This document shows positions 25,561 to 33,550 of a stretch of DNA of 64,000 bases, in pieces. The translations under genes were made by a program, and so were the position numbers. The stretch spans positions 2,008,501-2,072,500 of the forward strand of contig NC_022524.1 of NCBI RefSeq assembly GCF_000473245.1, written 5' to 3'. The first letter of the stretch is position 1; each line of letters begins with the position of its first letter. This DNA is from Bacillus infantis NRRL B-14911. GTDB lineage: Bacteria > Bacillota > Bacilli > Bacillales > Cytobacillaceae. Under the pieces are notes generated by a model. That model saw only the letters and a program-made list of their open reading frames with translations. It was not told the origin of the DNA and made no database searches.

Positions 25561-26550
25561 ATGAAAAAACAACTTATAACAATGGCAGCCGCAGCAGGCT
25601 TGATGCTGACTCCTTTTCAAGGTTCAGCAAGCGCACATGAAAAGACACATAAAGTAGCCTCCGGAGACACGCTTTGGAAGATCTCGAGGCAATACAATAT
25701 AAATGTAGGCGAGCTTCAAAGCTGGAATAAGCTTAGCGGTGCTGTTATCTATCCTGGGCAGGAGCTTTCCGTCATTGCTCCGCACAGCCACACATCACAG
25801 CCTGCAGCATCAGGCACCACAGTACATACGGTGCAGGCAGGGGACACGCTATGGGGAATCAGCCTGAAATACGATGTCAGTGTCGCATCCCTAAAGCAAT
25901 GGAATCGTCTGTCAACTGATACGATTTATAAAGGCCAGAAGCTCTCAATCAGCGCTGCTGCAAGCAGCTCTGCCAATGCTCCAGTGCTGAATCCGGCACC
26001 AGCCCAAACAGGGTCAAGTTATACTGTGCAAAAAGGAGATTCGCTTTGGAGCATTAGCAGCAGGAACAATACCTCTGTACTTCAATTGAAAGCATTGAAT
26101 AATCTATCCAGCGATACAATCTATGCAGGGCAGAAGCTTCAATTGAATGGCACAGCAGCAGCTGCAAAGCCTCCAGCACCAGTATCTGTTTCCTCCAAAG
26201 CCGATGCGATTATCAGCGAAGCGAAAAAGTATATCGGCGTCCCGTACAAATGGGCAGGAAGCACACCGGCAGGTTTTGACTGCAGCGGCTATATCAACTA
26301 TGTCTTCAAGCAGTCGGGAGTATCAATTCCAAGGACTGTTGCTACAATCTGGGGCGCCGGAAAAGCGGTATCTTCACCGTCACCGGGAGATATCGTCTTC
26401 TTTGAGACCGGGACAGGCCCTTCACATGCAGGCATCTATCTTGGCGGAAACAAATTCATCCATTCAGGCTCTTCCACGGGTGTAACAATCAGCGATATGA
26501 GTTTATCTTATTGGAAGACTAGGTATCTTGGGGCAAAGTCTTTGCTGTAA
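25561..26550 (+). CDS. Peptidoglycan D,L-endopeptidase, three LysM plus NlpC/P60 (LytE-like)
   Basis: A 329-residue secreted wall hydrolase: signal peptide (about 1-28, ending SASA), three LysM repeats (each with GDTLWKIS, GDTLWGIS or GDSLWSIS) separated by Ser/Ala/Pro linkers, and a C-terminal NlpC/P60 domain with catalytic Cys241 in FDCSGY and His in GPSHAGIYLG. It cuts the D-Glu to diaminopimelate bond during growth. Domain number and length match B. subtilis LytE (three LysM, about 334 residues). ATG 25561 follows AAAGGAGTGTACACC; an upstream in-frame codon would not start with a signal peptide. Confidence 0.85.
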   Translation: MKKQLITMAAAAGLMLTPFQGSASAHEKTHKVASGDTLWKISRQYNINVGELQSWNKLSGAVIYPGQELSVIAPHSHTSQPAASGTTVHTVQAGDTLWGISLKYDVSVASLKQWNRLSTDTIYKGQKLSISAAASSSANAPVLNPAPAQTGSSYTVQKGDSLWSISSRNNTSVLQLKALNNLSSDTIYAGQKLQLNGTAAAAKPPAPVSVSSKADAIISEAKKYIGVPYKWAGSTPAGFDCSGYINYVFKQSGVSIPRTVATIWGAGKAVSSPSPGDIVFFETGTGPSHAGIYLGGNKFIHSGSSTGVTISDMSLSYWKTRYLGAKSLL

Positions 26551-26952
26551 TGGGCTGCAAGTATCCTGGTGTTGAAGCTTTGCAGTGTTAAGCTACGGGC
26601 AAAAAGAAAAAAATCGGAGAAGGATACAATTAGCTGCAATAAAATTTATGGGAATTACATTAGACAGGCTCTTTTCGAAAGAGCTGTCTTTTTTTATAAT
26701 AATTCAGCTGCAAAAGATTCCTTCATATATCCCTTTTAATCAGAAACGCCATTTTATTTACCTGAAATTTTACAGCCAGCACGCTAAGCAGCTTCATTCT
26801 AGACTGAATAAACAATTTCCTAGTATAATAAGAAGCAAGATGTAAGGCATATTTCCAGATGATGCCCCGCATCTTTTTTTATATTTATTTGTATACGGCT
26901 TTATTCAACAGCATTGTTTAACACAGCCTTATATATAGAAAGGACTGACAAA
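26551..26952. other. Gene-free stretch after the LytE-like gene
   Basis: About 400 bp. It holds a strong terminator (26663-26695) and then AT-rich sequence leading to the M15 peptidase gene. An open frame of 86 codons crosses the terminator with no ribosome site and is not credible. Nothing else was recognised. Confidence 0.5.
26663..26695 (+). terminator. Terminator downstream of the LytE-like gene
   Basis: GACAG-CTCTTT/AAAGAG-CTGTC stem with one bulged G, loop TCG, seven T residues. It lies 113 bp after the stop codon. Confidence 0.85.
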
Positions 26953-27531
26953 GTGCCGGTTAAAAGATCAGGCTTCTGGATTTTTATATTGATTGCCGGG
27001 ATGATTTATCTGCTTTTTCTCATGAAGGCAGAGCAATTTCCGGAAATTGATTTTCATATTGATATGGATAATGGCTTTGATGAGGATGCGCCCCTGCCGG
27101 TCCAGCTTCATCCGGTGGTAAGTGCCAAAAAGGATGAACTGATCAGCCTGGCGGCGGATAAAGGGATCAATATTGTCATTACACAGGATTTCCGCAGCAT
27201 TGAAGAGCAGAATGAATTATACGCAAAAGGCAGGACGGCAGAAGGAGAAATCGTGACAAATGCCAAAGGCGGGGAGTCATACCATAATTTCGGCCTCGCC
27301 ATTGATTTTGCCCTTCTTTCCTTAAACGGAGCTGTCATATGGGATATGAATTATGACGGCAACGGCAATTCGCGTGCAGACTGGGACGAGGTCGTTGAGA
27401 TTGCAAAAGGGCTTGGGTTTGAATGGGGCGGCGACTGGCGCAGCTTCAAAGATTACCCTCATCTGCAATATGATTTCGGGCTAAGCATATGGGAGCTTCA
27501 GAGAGGGAAGAGGCCTCCTGAAGAGGAATAA
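26953..27531 (+). CDS. Membrane-anchored M15 family wall peptidase (CwlK/YcdD-like)
   Basis: A 192-residue protein with an N-terminal membrane anchor (FWIFILIAGMIYLLFLM), a short linker, and a VanY/CwlK-type zinc domain: RSIEEQNELYAKGRT, the SYHNFGLAIDFAL zinc motif (His and Asp) and HLQYDFG (second His) near the end. CwlK cleaves L-Ala to D-Glu in wall peptides; VanY-type relatives cut D-Ala-D-Ala. GTG 26953 is chosen because AAAGGAC precedes it and the upstream TTG has no ribosome site. Confidence 0.8.
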   Translation: MPVKRSGFWIFILIAGMIYLLFLMKAEQFPEIDFHIDMDNGFDEDAPLPVQLHPVVSAKKDELISLAADKGINIVITQDFRSIEEQNELYAKGRTAEGEIVTNAKGGESYHNFGLAIDFALLSLNGAVIWDMNYDGNGNSRADWDEVVEIAKGLGFEWGGDWRSFKDYPHLQYDFGLSIWELQRGKRPPEEE

Positions 27532-27564
27532 AAAGGAGGATGCGCCGAAACGCATCCTCTTTTG
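27531..27564. terminator. Shared bidirectional terminator, M15 / M42 peptidase genes
   Basis: Stem AAAAGGAGGATGCG/CGCATCCTCTTTT between convergent genes, overlapping the end of the M15 gene. Confidence 0.8.
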
Positions 27565-27566
27565 CA

Positions 27567-28616
27567 TTAGTTGACAAGCTCAGATTGTACATAATGGAAC
27601 AGCAGTCTTGCTGTGTTGTCCAGGGATTCCATGTGGGTCCTCTCATAGGCATGCGAGGAGTCGATCCCCGGCCCGATCAGTCCGTGAATAATATCATGAC
27701 CGGAACGGATGGCAGCAGAAGCATCAGACCCATAATAAGGGTAGATGTCAAGCTTGTAATCGATATGATTGTCCTTTGCAATCTTAATAAGATTCTTCCT
27801 CAATCCATAATGATACGGACCGCTTGCATCTTTCACACAGATGGACACCGTATATTCATCTGTTGACTGGCCTTCACCCATCGCGCCCATATCGACAGCC
27901 AGGTATTCAACAGTCTCCGGTGTAATATTGGAGTTTCCGCCATAGCCGATTTCCTCGTTGTTCGAAATCAGGAAGTGGGTCGTGTAAGGCAGCTCGATAT
28001 TCTTTTCTTTTAAAGTCTTGATCAGCTGAAGCAGGATCGCGACGCTGGCTTTATCATCCAGGTGGCGCGATTTGATATATCCGGATTCTGTTTCCTGGAC
28101 ACGCGGATCAAAAGATACAAAATCTCCCACTTCAATGCCAAGAGCAAGTACATCCTCTTTGCTGTGAACCTTTTCGTCTATGCGCACTTCCATGTTCTGC
28201 TGATTTCTTTCAGCTTTCGCAGCATCCTTATACACATGTACAGAGGTTTGCTTCATGAGGATGGTGCCGGTATATTTATTTCCTTCTGCCGTTTCAATCT
28301 CGCAGTATTCGCCTTCAATCGAGTTGTATGTAAATCCGCCGATCAAATCGATTTTAAGCCTGCCATTTGGTTTGATTTCCTTTACAATCGCCCCTAATGT
28401 GTCAACATGAGCCGTAAGCATCCGGTGCTGCTTTTCATTTTTTCCTGGAAGTGTGGCGATCAGGCCGCCTTTCCTGTTCTGGTATGTATGTACGCCAAGC
28501 TGTTCAAGATAGTTCTGGACAAAGGAAATTACTTCGCTGGTATTCCCGGATGGACTGGGTATGGAAACGAGTTCCCTGATCAGGTCTGCCGTTTGCTTTA
28601 CATTGCTGTTAGTCAA
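27567..28616 (-). CDS. M42 family metalloaminopeptidase (YhfE-like)
   Basis: A 349-residue cytoplasmic di-zinc peptidase of the glutamyl aminopeptidase/endoglucanase-homolog group. Zinc ligands are visible in order: LTAHVDTLGAIV, KSRHLDDKASVA, SNNEEIGYGGN (catalytic Glu-Glu), LAVDMGAMG and the final SSHAYERTHMESL. Such enzymes trim oligopeptides and form large tetrahedral shells. Start is TTG after TTAGGAGTGATCTT; no better start lies nearby. Confidence 0.85.
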   Translation of the reverse strand: MTNSNVKQTADLIRELVSIPSPSGNTSEVISFVQNYLEQLGVHTYQNRKGGLIATLPGKNEKQHRMLTAHVDTLGAIVKEIKPNGRLKIDLIGGFTYNSIEGEYCEIETAEGNKYTGTILMKQTSVHVYKDAAKAERNQQNMEVRIDEKVHSKEDVLALGIEVGDFVSFDPRVQETESGYIKSRHLDDKASVAILLQLIKTLKEKNIELPYTTHFLISNNEEIGYGGNSNITPETVEYLAVDMGAMGEGQSTDEYTVSICVKDASGPYHYGLRKNLIKIAKDNHIDYKLDIYPYYGSDASAAIRSGHDIIHGLIGPGIDSSHAYERTHMESLDNTARLLFHYVQSELVN

Positions 28617-28772
28617 AAGATCACTCCTAATATGATTGGATTCCTTTCCATTATACTAGGAAAAAAACTTTTGTTAAATCTGATGATATTCAGGTTTTCC
28701 AGATTATGATTGAGTGAAAAGGTTAATATTTAGTAAGATGAGAGTAACGCTTAGAGGTTTATCGGAGGCAAT

Positions 28773-30197
28773 ATGAAGAATTCTAACATGTTTATGCAGC
28801 TGTTTTATCAATCCAGGATCCCGCAGACTGTAGTGATCGGCCATATAGACCAAGTGATTGTAAATGAGGCATTCTGCAAATTTCTCGGCTATTCAATGGA
28901 AGAGTGGGCAGGCCTTACAATTGAGGACATAAGCCACCCGGATGATTATAAAAAAGATTTGGAGCTGCTCAATGAAATCCTGGACGGAAAACGGACAGAA
29001 TATGAGCTGGAAAAGCGTTACATTTGCAAGGATGGCTCACATAAGACAGGGCAGCTCAATCTATCCCTTGTTAAGGGAGAAAGTGCCGATGATCAATATA
29101 TGTTCGGCCAGATCGTGGATATTACCGAACAAAAGCGATTGGAAAGTAAAAGAGAAGAAAGCGAGCAGAATTACCGGCTTCTGGCAGACAATATCTCTGA
29201 TTTGATTATCCTGCACAAATATGACGCTACGTATTTATATGCTTCACCATCAGTGAACCGGATCCTGGGGTATGAGCCTGACGAGATGCTGGAGCTGAAT
29301 GCCTTTAAGCTCATTCATCCTGATGATATCGAAGAAGTCCGCAGAAGATATCAGCTTATGCTGAGAATCGGAGAGCCGTTATTGATCACTCATCGTGTAA
29401 AAAAGAAGGATGGGAGCTACATCTGGATGGAATCCCATGTTAAAGGAATAGATGAATATACATTTGAAAGCGGCGCTCAGATTTTATCCGTTTCCCGGGA
29501 CATTCAGCAAAGGATTGAGACCAATGAACTGCTGAGAAGGTCAGAAAAGCTGGCTGTTGTAGGCCAGATGGCTGCTGCAGTTGCACATGAAATCAGGAAT
29601 CCGCTGACGCCTATCAAGGGATTCATGCAGCTGTTTTCAGATGGCCGGGACTTCAATCCTGCTTTTTCTTCCATCATCATCAATGAAATCAACAGAATAG
29701 ACAATATCATCACTGAATTTCTGGCTCTTGCAAAGCCCCACAGCACAAAGGTCGAAGTTCTTGATTTAAATGATGTCATCAGGCATGTTGTTGACCTGAT
29801 GATGCCGCAGGCGCTCATGAACAATAAAGAACTCACATTCGAGCCAGGAAATGGACCGTATCCACTGCTTGGAGATCCTAATTCATTAAAGCAGCTTTTT
29901 ATCAATATCATTCAAAATGCGCTTGATGCCATTGAAGAAAAAGGGAGCAGCATCATTAGCACGGTAAAGGCGGATGGGGAGTTATGCGCCATCATCAAGG
30001 ACAGCGGATGCGGCATCCCGGCAGAAAGGCTTGCAAACCTGGGAGAGCCTTTTTATTCAACAAAGGAGAAAGGAACCGGCCTTGGCCTGATGACAAGCTA
30101 CAAAATCGCTGACGATCATCATGGGAGGGTGAAAGTCGAAAGCGATGAGGGCAAAGGGACTACGGTAAGAGTATATTTTCCGGTCCACGGTATGTGA
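28773..30197 (+). CDS. PAS-domain sensor histidine kinase, sporulation-kinase type
   Basis: A 474-residue kinase with no transmembrane segment: PAS domain 1 (about 18-115), PAS domain 2 (about 130-240, LADNISDLIILHKYDATYLY), HisKA with His272 in VAHEIRNPLTPIKGFMQL, and a HATPase domain (NIIQNALDAIEEKG, DSGCGIP, EKGTGLGL). The phrase HEIRNPLTxIKGF is the hallmark of kinases feeding the Spo0F phosphorelay. No response regulator is adjacent, as usual for that class. ATG 28773 follows ATCGGAGGCAAT. Confidence 0.85.
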   Translation: MKNSNMFMQLFYQSRIPQTVVIGHIDQVIVNEAFCKFLGYSMEEWAGLTIEDISHPDDYKKDLELLNEILDGKRTEYELEKRYICKDGSHKTGQLNLSLVKGESADDQYMFGQIVDITEQKRLESKREESEQNYRLLADNISDLIILHKYDATYLYASPSVNRILGYEPDEMLELNAFKLIHPDDIEEVRRRYQLMLRIGEPLLITHRVKKKDGSYIWMESHVKGIDEYTFESGAQILSVSRDIQQRIETNELLRRSEKLAVVGQMAAAVAHEIRNPLTPIKGFMQLFSDGRDFNPAFSSIIINEINRIDNIITEFLALAKPHSTKVEVLDLNDVIRHVVDLMMPQALMNNKELTFEPGNGPYPLLGDPNSLKQLFINIIQNALDAIEEKGSSIISTVKADGELCAIIKDSGCGIPAERLANLGEPFYSTKEKGTGLGLMTSYKIADDHHGRVKVESDEGKGTTVRVYFPVHGM

Positions 30198-30212
30198 AAA
30201 AACCTCGAAAAA

Positions 30213-30254
30213 GAACAAGAACCGCCTGGCTGCCTCTCCAGGCGGTTCTTGTTC
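30213..30254. terminator. Shared bidirectional terminator, kinase / YueF-like gene
   Basis: Perfect 17-bp stem from GAACAAGAACCGCCTGG to its complement with an 8-base loop, lying between convergent genes. Confidence 0.85.
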
Positions 30255-30260
30255 TATCTA

Positions 30261-31346
30261 TCATTCTTTGTTTCCAATTGAGCCTGCCAGGTGGCGGAGC
30301 CTGTAGAACTTCCAGAAATCCCTCACAATCACCTTAACAACAGAATAAAATGGAATGGCCACCAGAATGCCGATGAAGCCATAAAGGGAACCTGCCACCA
30401 GCAGGACAAGGATGACTGTCAGCGGATGGATGTTCAGTCTTTTTCCCATTACCTGCGGTGTTATGAGATTCCCCTCCAGCTGCTGGACCGCAACAAGGAC
30501 AATCAGGATTTTAATCACCATGAAAGGTTCCTGCATCAAACCGACAAAAATGGCAGGAATGATGCCGAGAAGCGGTCCGAGAAAAGGGACGACTGTCAGG
30601 AACGTGGCGAACAATGCCAGCACTAAAGCATAATCCAGGCCGATGATCAGATAACCGATATACATCAGGACACCATCGGCAAAAGCTATGATAAACTGGC
30701 CGATAATATAAGTTGATAAGGTTTTGTCGATGTCCAGCAAAATCCGGTTGCCTTCTATTTTATGCTCATCCGGTATCCATTTCAGCAGTTTCGGCCGGAG
30801 TTTTTCGTCATCTTTTGAAAAGTAGAACAGAATGAAGGGGACAACAATCAATACGGTAGCGATGCTTGTGATGGCAGAAATGATCCCGGTAAGATTGCTG
30901 CCGACTGTATTGATGAATGATTGCGAATAGGAAAGGACCTTCTGCTCGATCTCCTCATAGGAAAGGAAGCCAAAGTCATTCTCATCCACCATTTCCTTTG
31001 TCTCTGATGTAAGATCCTCCATTTTGTCAGGGAAAGAGTCTGATATTTGGGTGATCTGTTCTGCTATCAGGCTTCCGCCGAAATAAAAAATTCCGGTTCC
31101 AATGCCAATCAGCGTACCGAATACAATAAGGATGGAAGCGGTCTTCGGCATATAGCCGCTCAGCCAGCGGATGACTGGCCTGAGGATATAATAAAGAAGA
31201 CCCGATATCAGGATGGGGAAGAAAATGGTCGCCACAAGCTTCCGGAATGGCCAGATGAACCAATCGATCTTACCCAATAGAAAAATAACAACCAGCACGA
31301 GTATGGCTCCTGTTATATACATAAAAAACGGCTTTTTAATCCACAT
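30261..31346 (-). CDS. AI-2E family transporter (YueF-like)
   Basis: A 361-residue membrane protein with an N-terminal pair of helices, a soluble middle part (about 95-145, rich in Asp/Glu) and a block of C-terminal helices including VPFLGPLLGIIPAIFVGL and the conserved LEGNLITPQVMGKRLNIHPL. This is the AI-2E (PerM/YueF/YtvI) family; members export small molecules or ions, and the autoinducer link holds only for some. GGGGGATTAT precedes ATG 31346. Confidence 0.8.
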   Translation of the reverse strand: MWIKKPFFMYITGAILVLVVIFLLGKIDWFIWPFRKLVATIFFPILISGLLYYILRPVIRWLSGYMPKTASILIVFGTLIGIGTGIFYFGGSLIAEQITQISDSFPDKMEDLTSETKEMVDENDFGFLSYEEIEQKVLSYSQSFINTVGSNLTGIISAITSIATVLIVVPFILFYFSKDDEKLRPKLLKWIPDEHKIEGNRILLDIDKTLSTYIIGQFIIAFADGVLMYIGYLIIGLDYALVLALFATFLTVVPFLGPLLGIIPAIFVGLMQEPFMVIKILIVLVAVQQLEGNLITPQVMGKRLNIHPLTVILVLLVAGSLYGFIGILVAIPFYSVVKVIVRDFWKFYRLRHLAGSIGNKE

Positions 31347-31511
31347 ATAATCCCCCTGGAATCCCTGATTTCAATTGATAGTATCCTTCCTTTTTTCCCT
31401 TGCCGCCGGGACCGAAACCCCTTCTTTTATCGGCTTTTAAAATTATCCCTGTTTAGAAAGCGGCCCTATAAGGAATACAAAGAGAAATAAAAGAAGCAAA
31501 GGTGAACGGCA

Positions 31512-32546
31512 ATGGACTTTTTTAAAGAACTATCAAGAGAAGAATATATTCAGTTTTTCTCCTGGTTTGCGGCTATTTGGCTTCTAAAATTCATCCTGCA
31601 ATTTTTTGCTGCAAGAAGGCGATGGGCCCAGCCGGAAGCAAAAGAAGGCATGCTCTCGGTCCTCAATTGGGCGGCCTTTTACGCTTCCCTGATACTGTTC
31701 CTGAACTTTTTTTCAACGCAGGACTGGCTGAATTATACGCTCTATCAGGCAGGGGACGTTAAAGTCTCACTGCGGCTGATATTTACGGCCTTCCTTATTG
31801 TTTCTCTGGCGAATAAGTTTGTCAGGGTTCTTACGCTGCAGATTCTGTCTTCTGTCTATGAACATTATCATGTCGACAGGGGGCTGAGATATACATTCAA
31901 CCGCTTCATCTATTATGCGATCATGATAGCGGCGGTTGCCGTCAGCCTTACAACGGTCGGTCTTGACCTTACTGCGGCAGGAGCGGCTCTCGGGGTGCTG
32001 GGGATCGGAATCGGCTTTGGGATGAGGAATATTGCCGGCAACTTCATTTCAGGCATCATCATCCTGTTTGAACGGCCTGTGGAAGTAGGGGAACTGATTG
32101 AGATCAATAATAAAATCGGAACCATTGAAAGCATACGGCTTCGTTCCACGATAGTAAGAACTGCGAAAGAGGGGACGCTGATCGTTCCAAACCAGCATTT
32201 TATTGAACAGATCATCAAAAACCGGACTGGATCGGAAATGCTTGCTTCTGTGGAGGTCAATATAAAATTCGGAGAAGATACAGGCAGGATTGAAAACTTG
32301 CTGAAAGAGGCGGTCCTTCAGGAAGCTAATCATTTTTCAGCGTATTTAAAAGTAAACCTTGCTGAAATCAGGCTGGTTGACTTTAAGTATGATACGATGC
32401 TGTTTTTAATCGAGGTCCCGGTCAAAAATTTCGATACTAAGCAAAAATATGAAAGCCGCCTGCGCCATGCTATAGCCGGCATCTTTTATGAACATGATAT
32501 CAGCCTTGCCTCCTTTCCTGCTGCAGAGAAAGAGGCAGGTATGTAA
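31512..32546 (+). CDS. Mechanosensitive channel, MscS family
   Basis: A 344-residue membrane protein. Four hydrophobic segments precede the pore-lining helix AAGAALGVLGIGIGFGMRNIAGNFISG (glycine/alanine-rich, as in MscS TM3), followed by the beta domain with FERPVEVGELIEINNKIGTI and RSTIVRTAKEGTLIVPNQHF. It would open under membrane tension to release solutes after hypo-osmotic shock. Extra N-terminal helices place it with the larger Bacillus MscS paralogs. Confidence 0.85.
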   Translation: MDFFKELSREEYIQFFSWFAAIWLLKFILQFFAARRRWAQPEAKEGMLSVLNWAAFYASLILFLNFFSTQDWLNYTLYQAGDVKVSLRLIFTAFLIVSLANKFVRVLTLQILSSVYEHYHVDRGLRYTFNRFIYYAIMIAAVAVSLTTVGLDLTAAGAALGVLGIGIGFGMRNIAGNFISGIIILFERPVEVGELIEINNKIGTIESIRLRSTIVRTAKEGTLIVPNQHFIEQIIKNRTGSEMLASVEVNIKFGEDTGRIENLLKEAVLQEANHFSAYLKVNLAEIRLVDFKYDTMLFLIEVPVKNFDTKQKYESRLRHAIAGIFYEHDISLASFPAAEKEAGM

Positions 32547-32579
32547 AACAGAGGCCAGGGCACCTGGCCTCTGTTTTTT
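32547..32579 (+). terminator. mscS-family gene terminator
   Basis: AACAGAGGCCAGG/CCTGGCCTCTGTT stem with a 3-base loop and a T run; on the other strand it could also end the small membrane protein gene at 32594-32785. Confidence 0.85.
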
Positions 32580-32593
32580 GCAGGTAAACAAAA

Positions 32594-32785
32594 CTAAAGC
32601 TTGCGGCCCAATAAAGCCTTCAAGCCGAGGAAAAGCAGGGCAGCTGCAAATATTATCATGGCTGTTACACCAACAGCGGTAATAAATGCGGCAAAGCCCC
32701 CTGTCACAAAAGCCAGTCCGGCTGTTTGAATCAGTGCATACCCTGCAAGGATGCAGGCAAGATATAGAAGGGGAAGCTGCTGCAC
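32594..32785 (-). CDS. Small two-helix membrane protein, 63 residues
   Basis: A minus-strand frame with two hydrophobic helices (LPLLYLACILAGYALIQTAG and VGVTAMIIFAAALLFLGLKA) and a basic end GRKL. The GTG at 32785-32783 is preferred because AAAGGAGGTG lies just before it. No family recognised; many Bacillus genomes carry such two-helix proteins. Confidence 0.6.
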   Translation of the reverse strand: MQQLPLLYLACILAGYALIQTAGLAFVTGGFAAFITAVGVTAMIIFAAALLFLGLKALLGRKL

Positions 32786-33000
32786 TAAGAACACCTCCTT
32801 TATTTACAGTATATGTATCTAATAAATTGGAGGATTGGGTACTTTGTAATCGCTTACTATAATTTTATTGGTCGAAAAACGTCAATATTTGTAATCCTTT
32901 TGTTACATAACAAACATGTTTTTGTAAATTATTTTTCAGGAAGCATGTGAGAAACTAAGTTCATCACAAAACAGAGAGAGAAAATTACTTGGGGGACAAC

Positions 33001-33447
33001 ATGAAGAAGCTGATCACAAGCGTTTTTCTTTGCACTAGCCTGCTTTTTGCCGGATTGTTTGGGGGAGAAAATACAGAAGCGGCTTCCTATGGTTCTTCTG
33101 CGGCTGCAGTGGCCCAAAAATACATAGGAGTTCCTTATAAATGGGGCGGCACTTCGCCTAAGGGCTTCGACTGTTCCGGCCTTGTCGGATTCACCTACAG
33201 CAAAGCCGGAAAAAAGATTCCCAGAACTACCGGGCAGCTTTATAAAACGGGACAAGCCGTACAAAAGAAAAGCCTGAAAAAAGGGGACGTCGTTTTTTTC
33301 AGCACCTATAAAAAAGGTCCATCACATGTCGGCCTTTACCTTGGAGGCAACAAATTCATCCATGCGTCAAGCTCTAAGGGCGTTAAGATTGATTCTATGT
33401 CCAATCCTTATTGGAGCAAAGCCTATTATGGAGCTAAACGAATTTAA
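33001..33447 (+). CDS. Secreted single-domain NlpC/P60 endopeptidase
   Basis: A 148-residue protein: signal peptide (MKKLITSVFLCTSLLFAGLF, cleavage near AA at about 31) directly joined to an NlpC/P60 domain with Cys58 in FDCSGLVGF, and His in GPSHVGLYLGGNKFIHASS. It would cut D-Glu to diaminopimelate bonds in the wall. It lacks LysM or SH3 repeats, so attachment is not obvious. The catalytic domain closely resembles that of the LytE-like protein at 25561-26550. A G-rich ribosome site (TTGGGGGACAAC) precedes ATG. Confidence 0.85.
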   Translation: MKKLITSVFLCTSLLFAGLFGGENTEAASYGSSAAAVAQKYIGVPYKWGGTSPKGFDCSGLVGFTYSKAGKKIPRTTGQLYKTGQAVQKKSLKKGDVVFFSTYKKGPSHVGLYLGGNKFIHASSSKGVKIDSMSNPYWSKAYYGAKRI

Positions 33448-33458
33448 TTATGATAACC

Positions 33459-33485
33459 AAGGGCGGGGCAATCCCGCCCTTTTTG
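33459..33485 (+). terminator. Terminator of the NlpC/P60 gene
   Basis: AAGGGCGGG/CCCGCCCTT stem with a T tail. Confidence 0.85.
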
Positions 33486-33550
33486 TTTGCCTGAATCCGG
33501 GAACATATGTGCTATAATGGTACTATCATAGATGGCAAGGAGACCTTGTG

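Noticed and set aside
26585-26845. 86-codon open frame after the LytE-like gene
   Set aside because: It crosses a strong terminator, has no ribosome site and shows no protein-like pattern.
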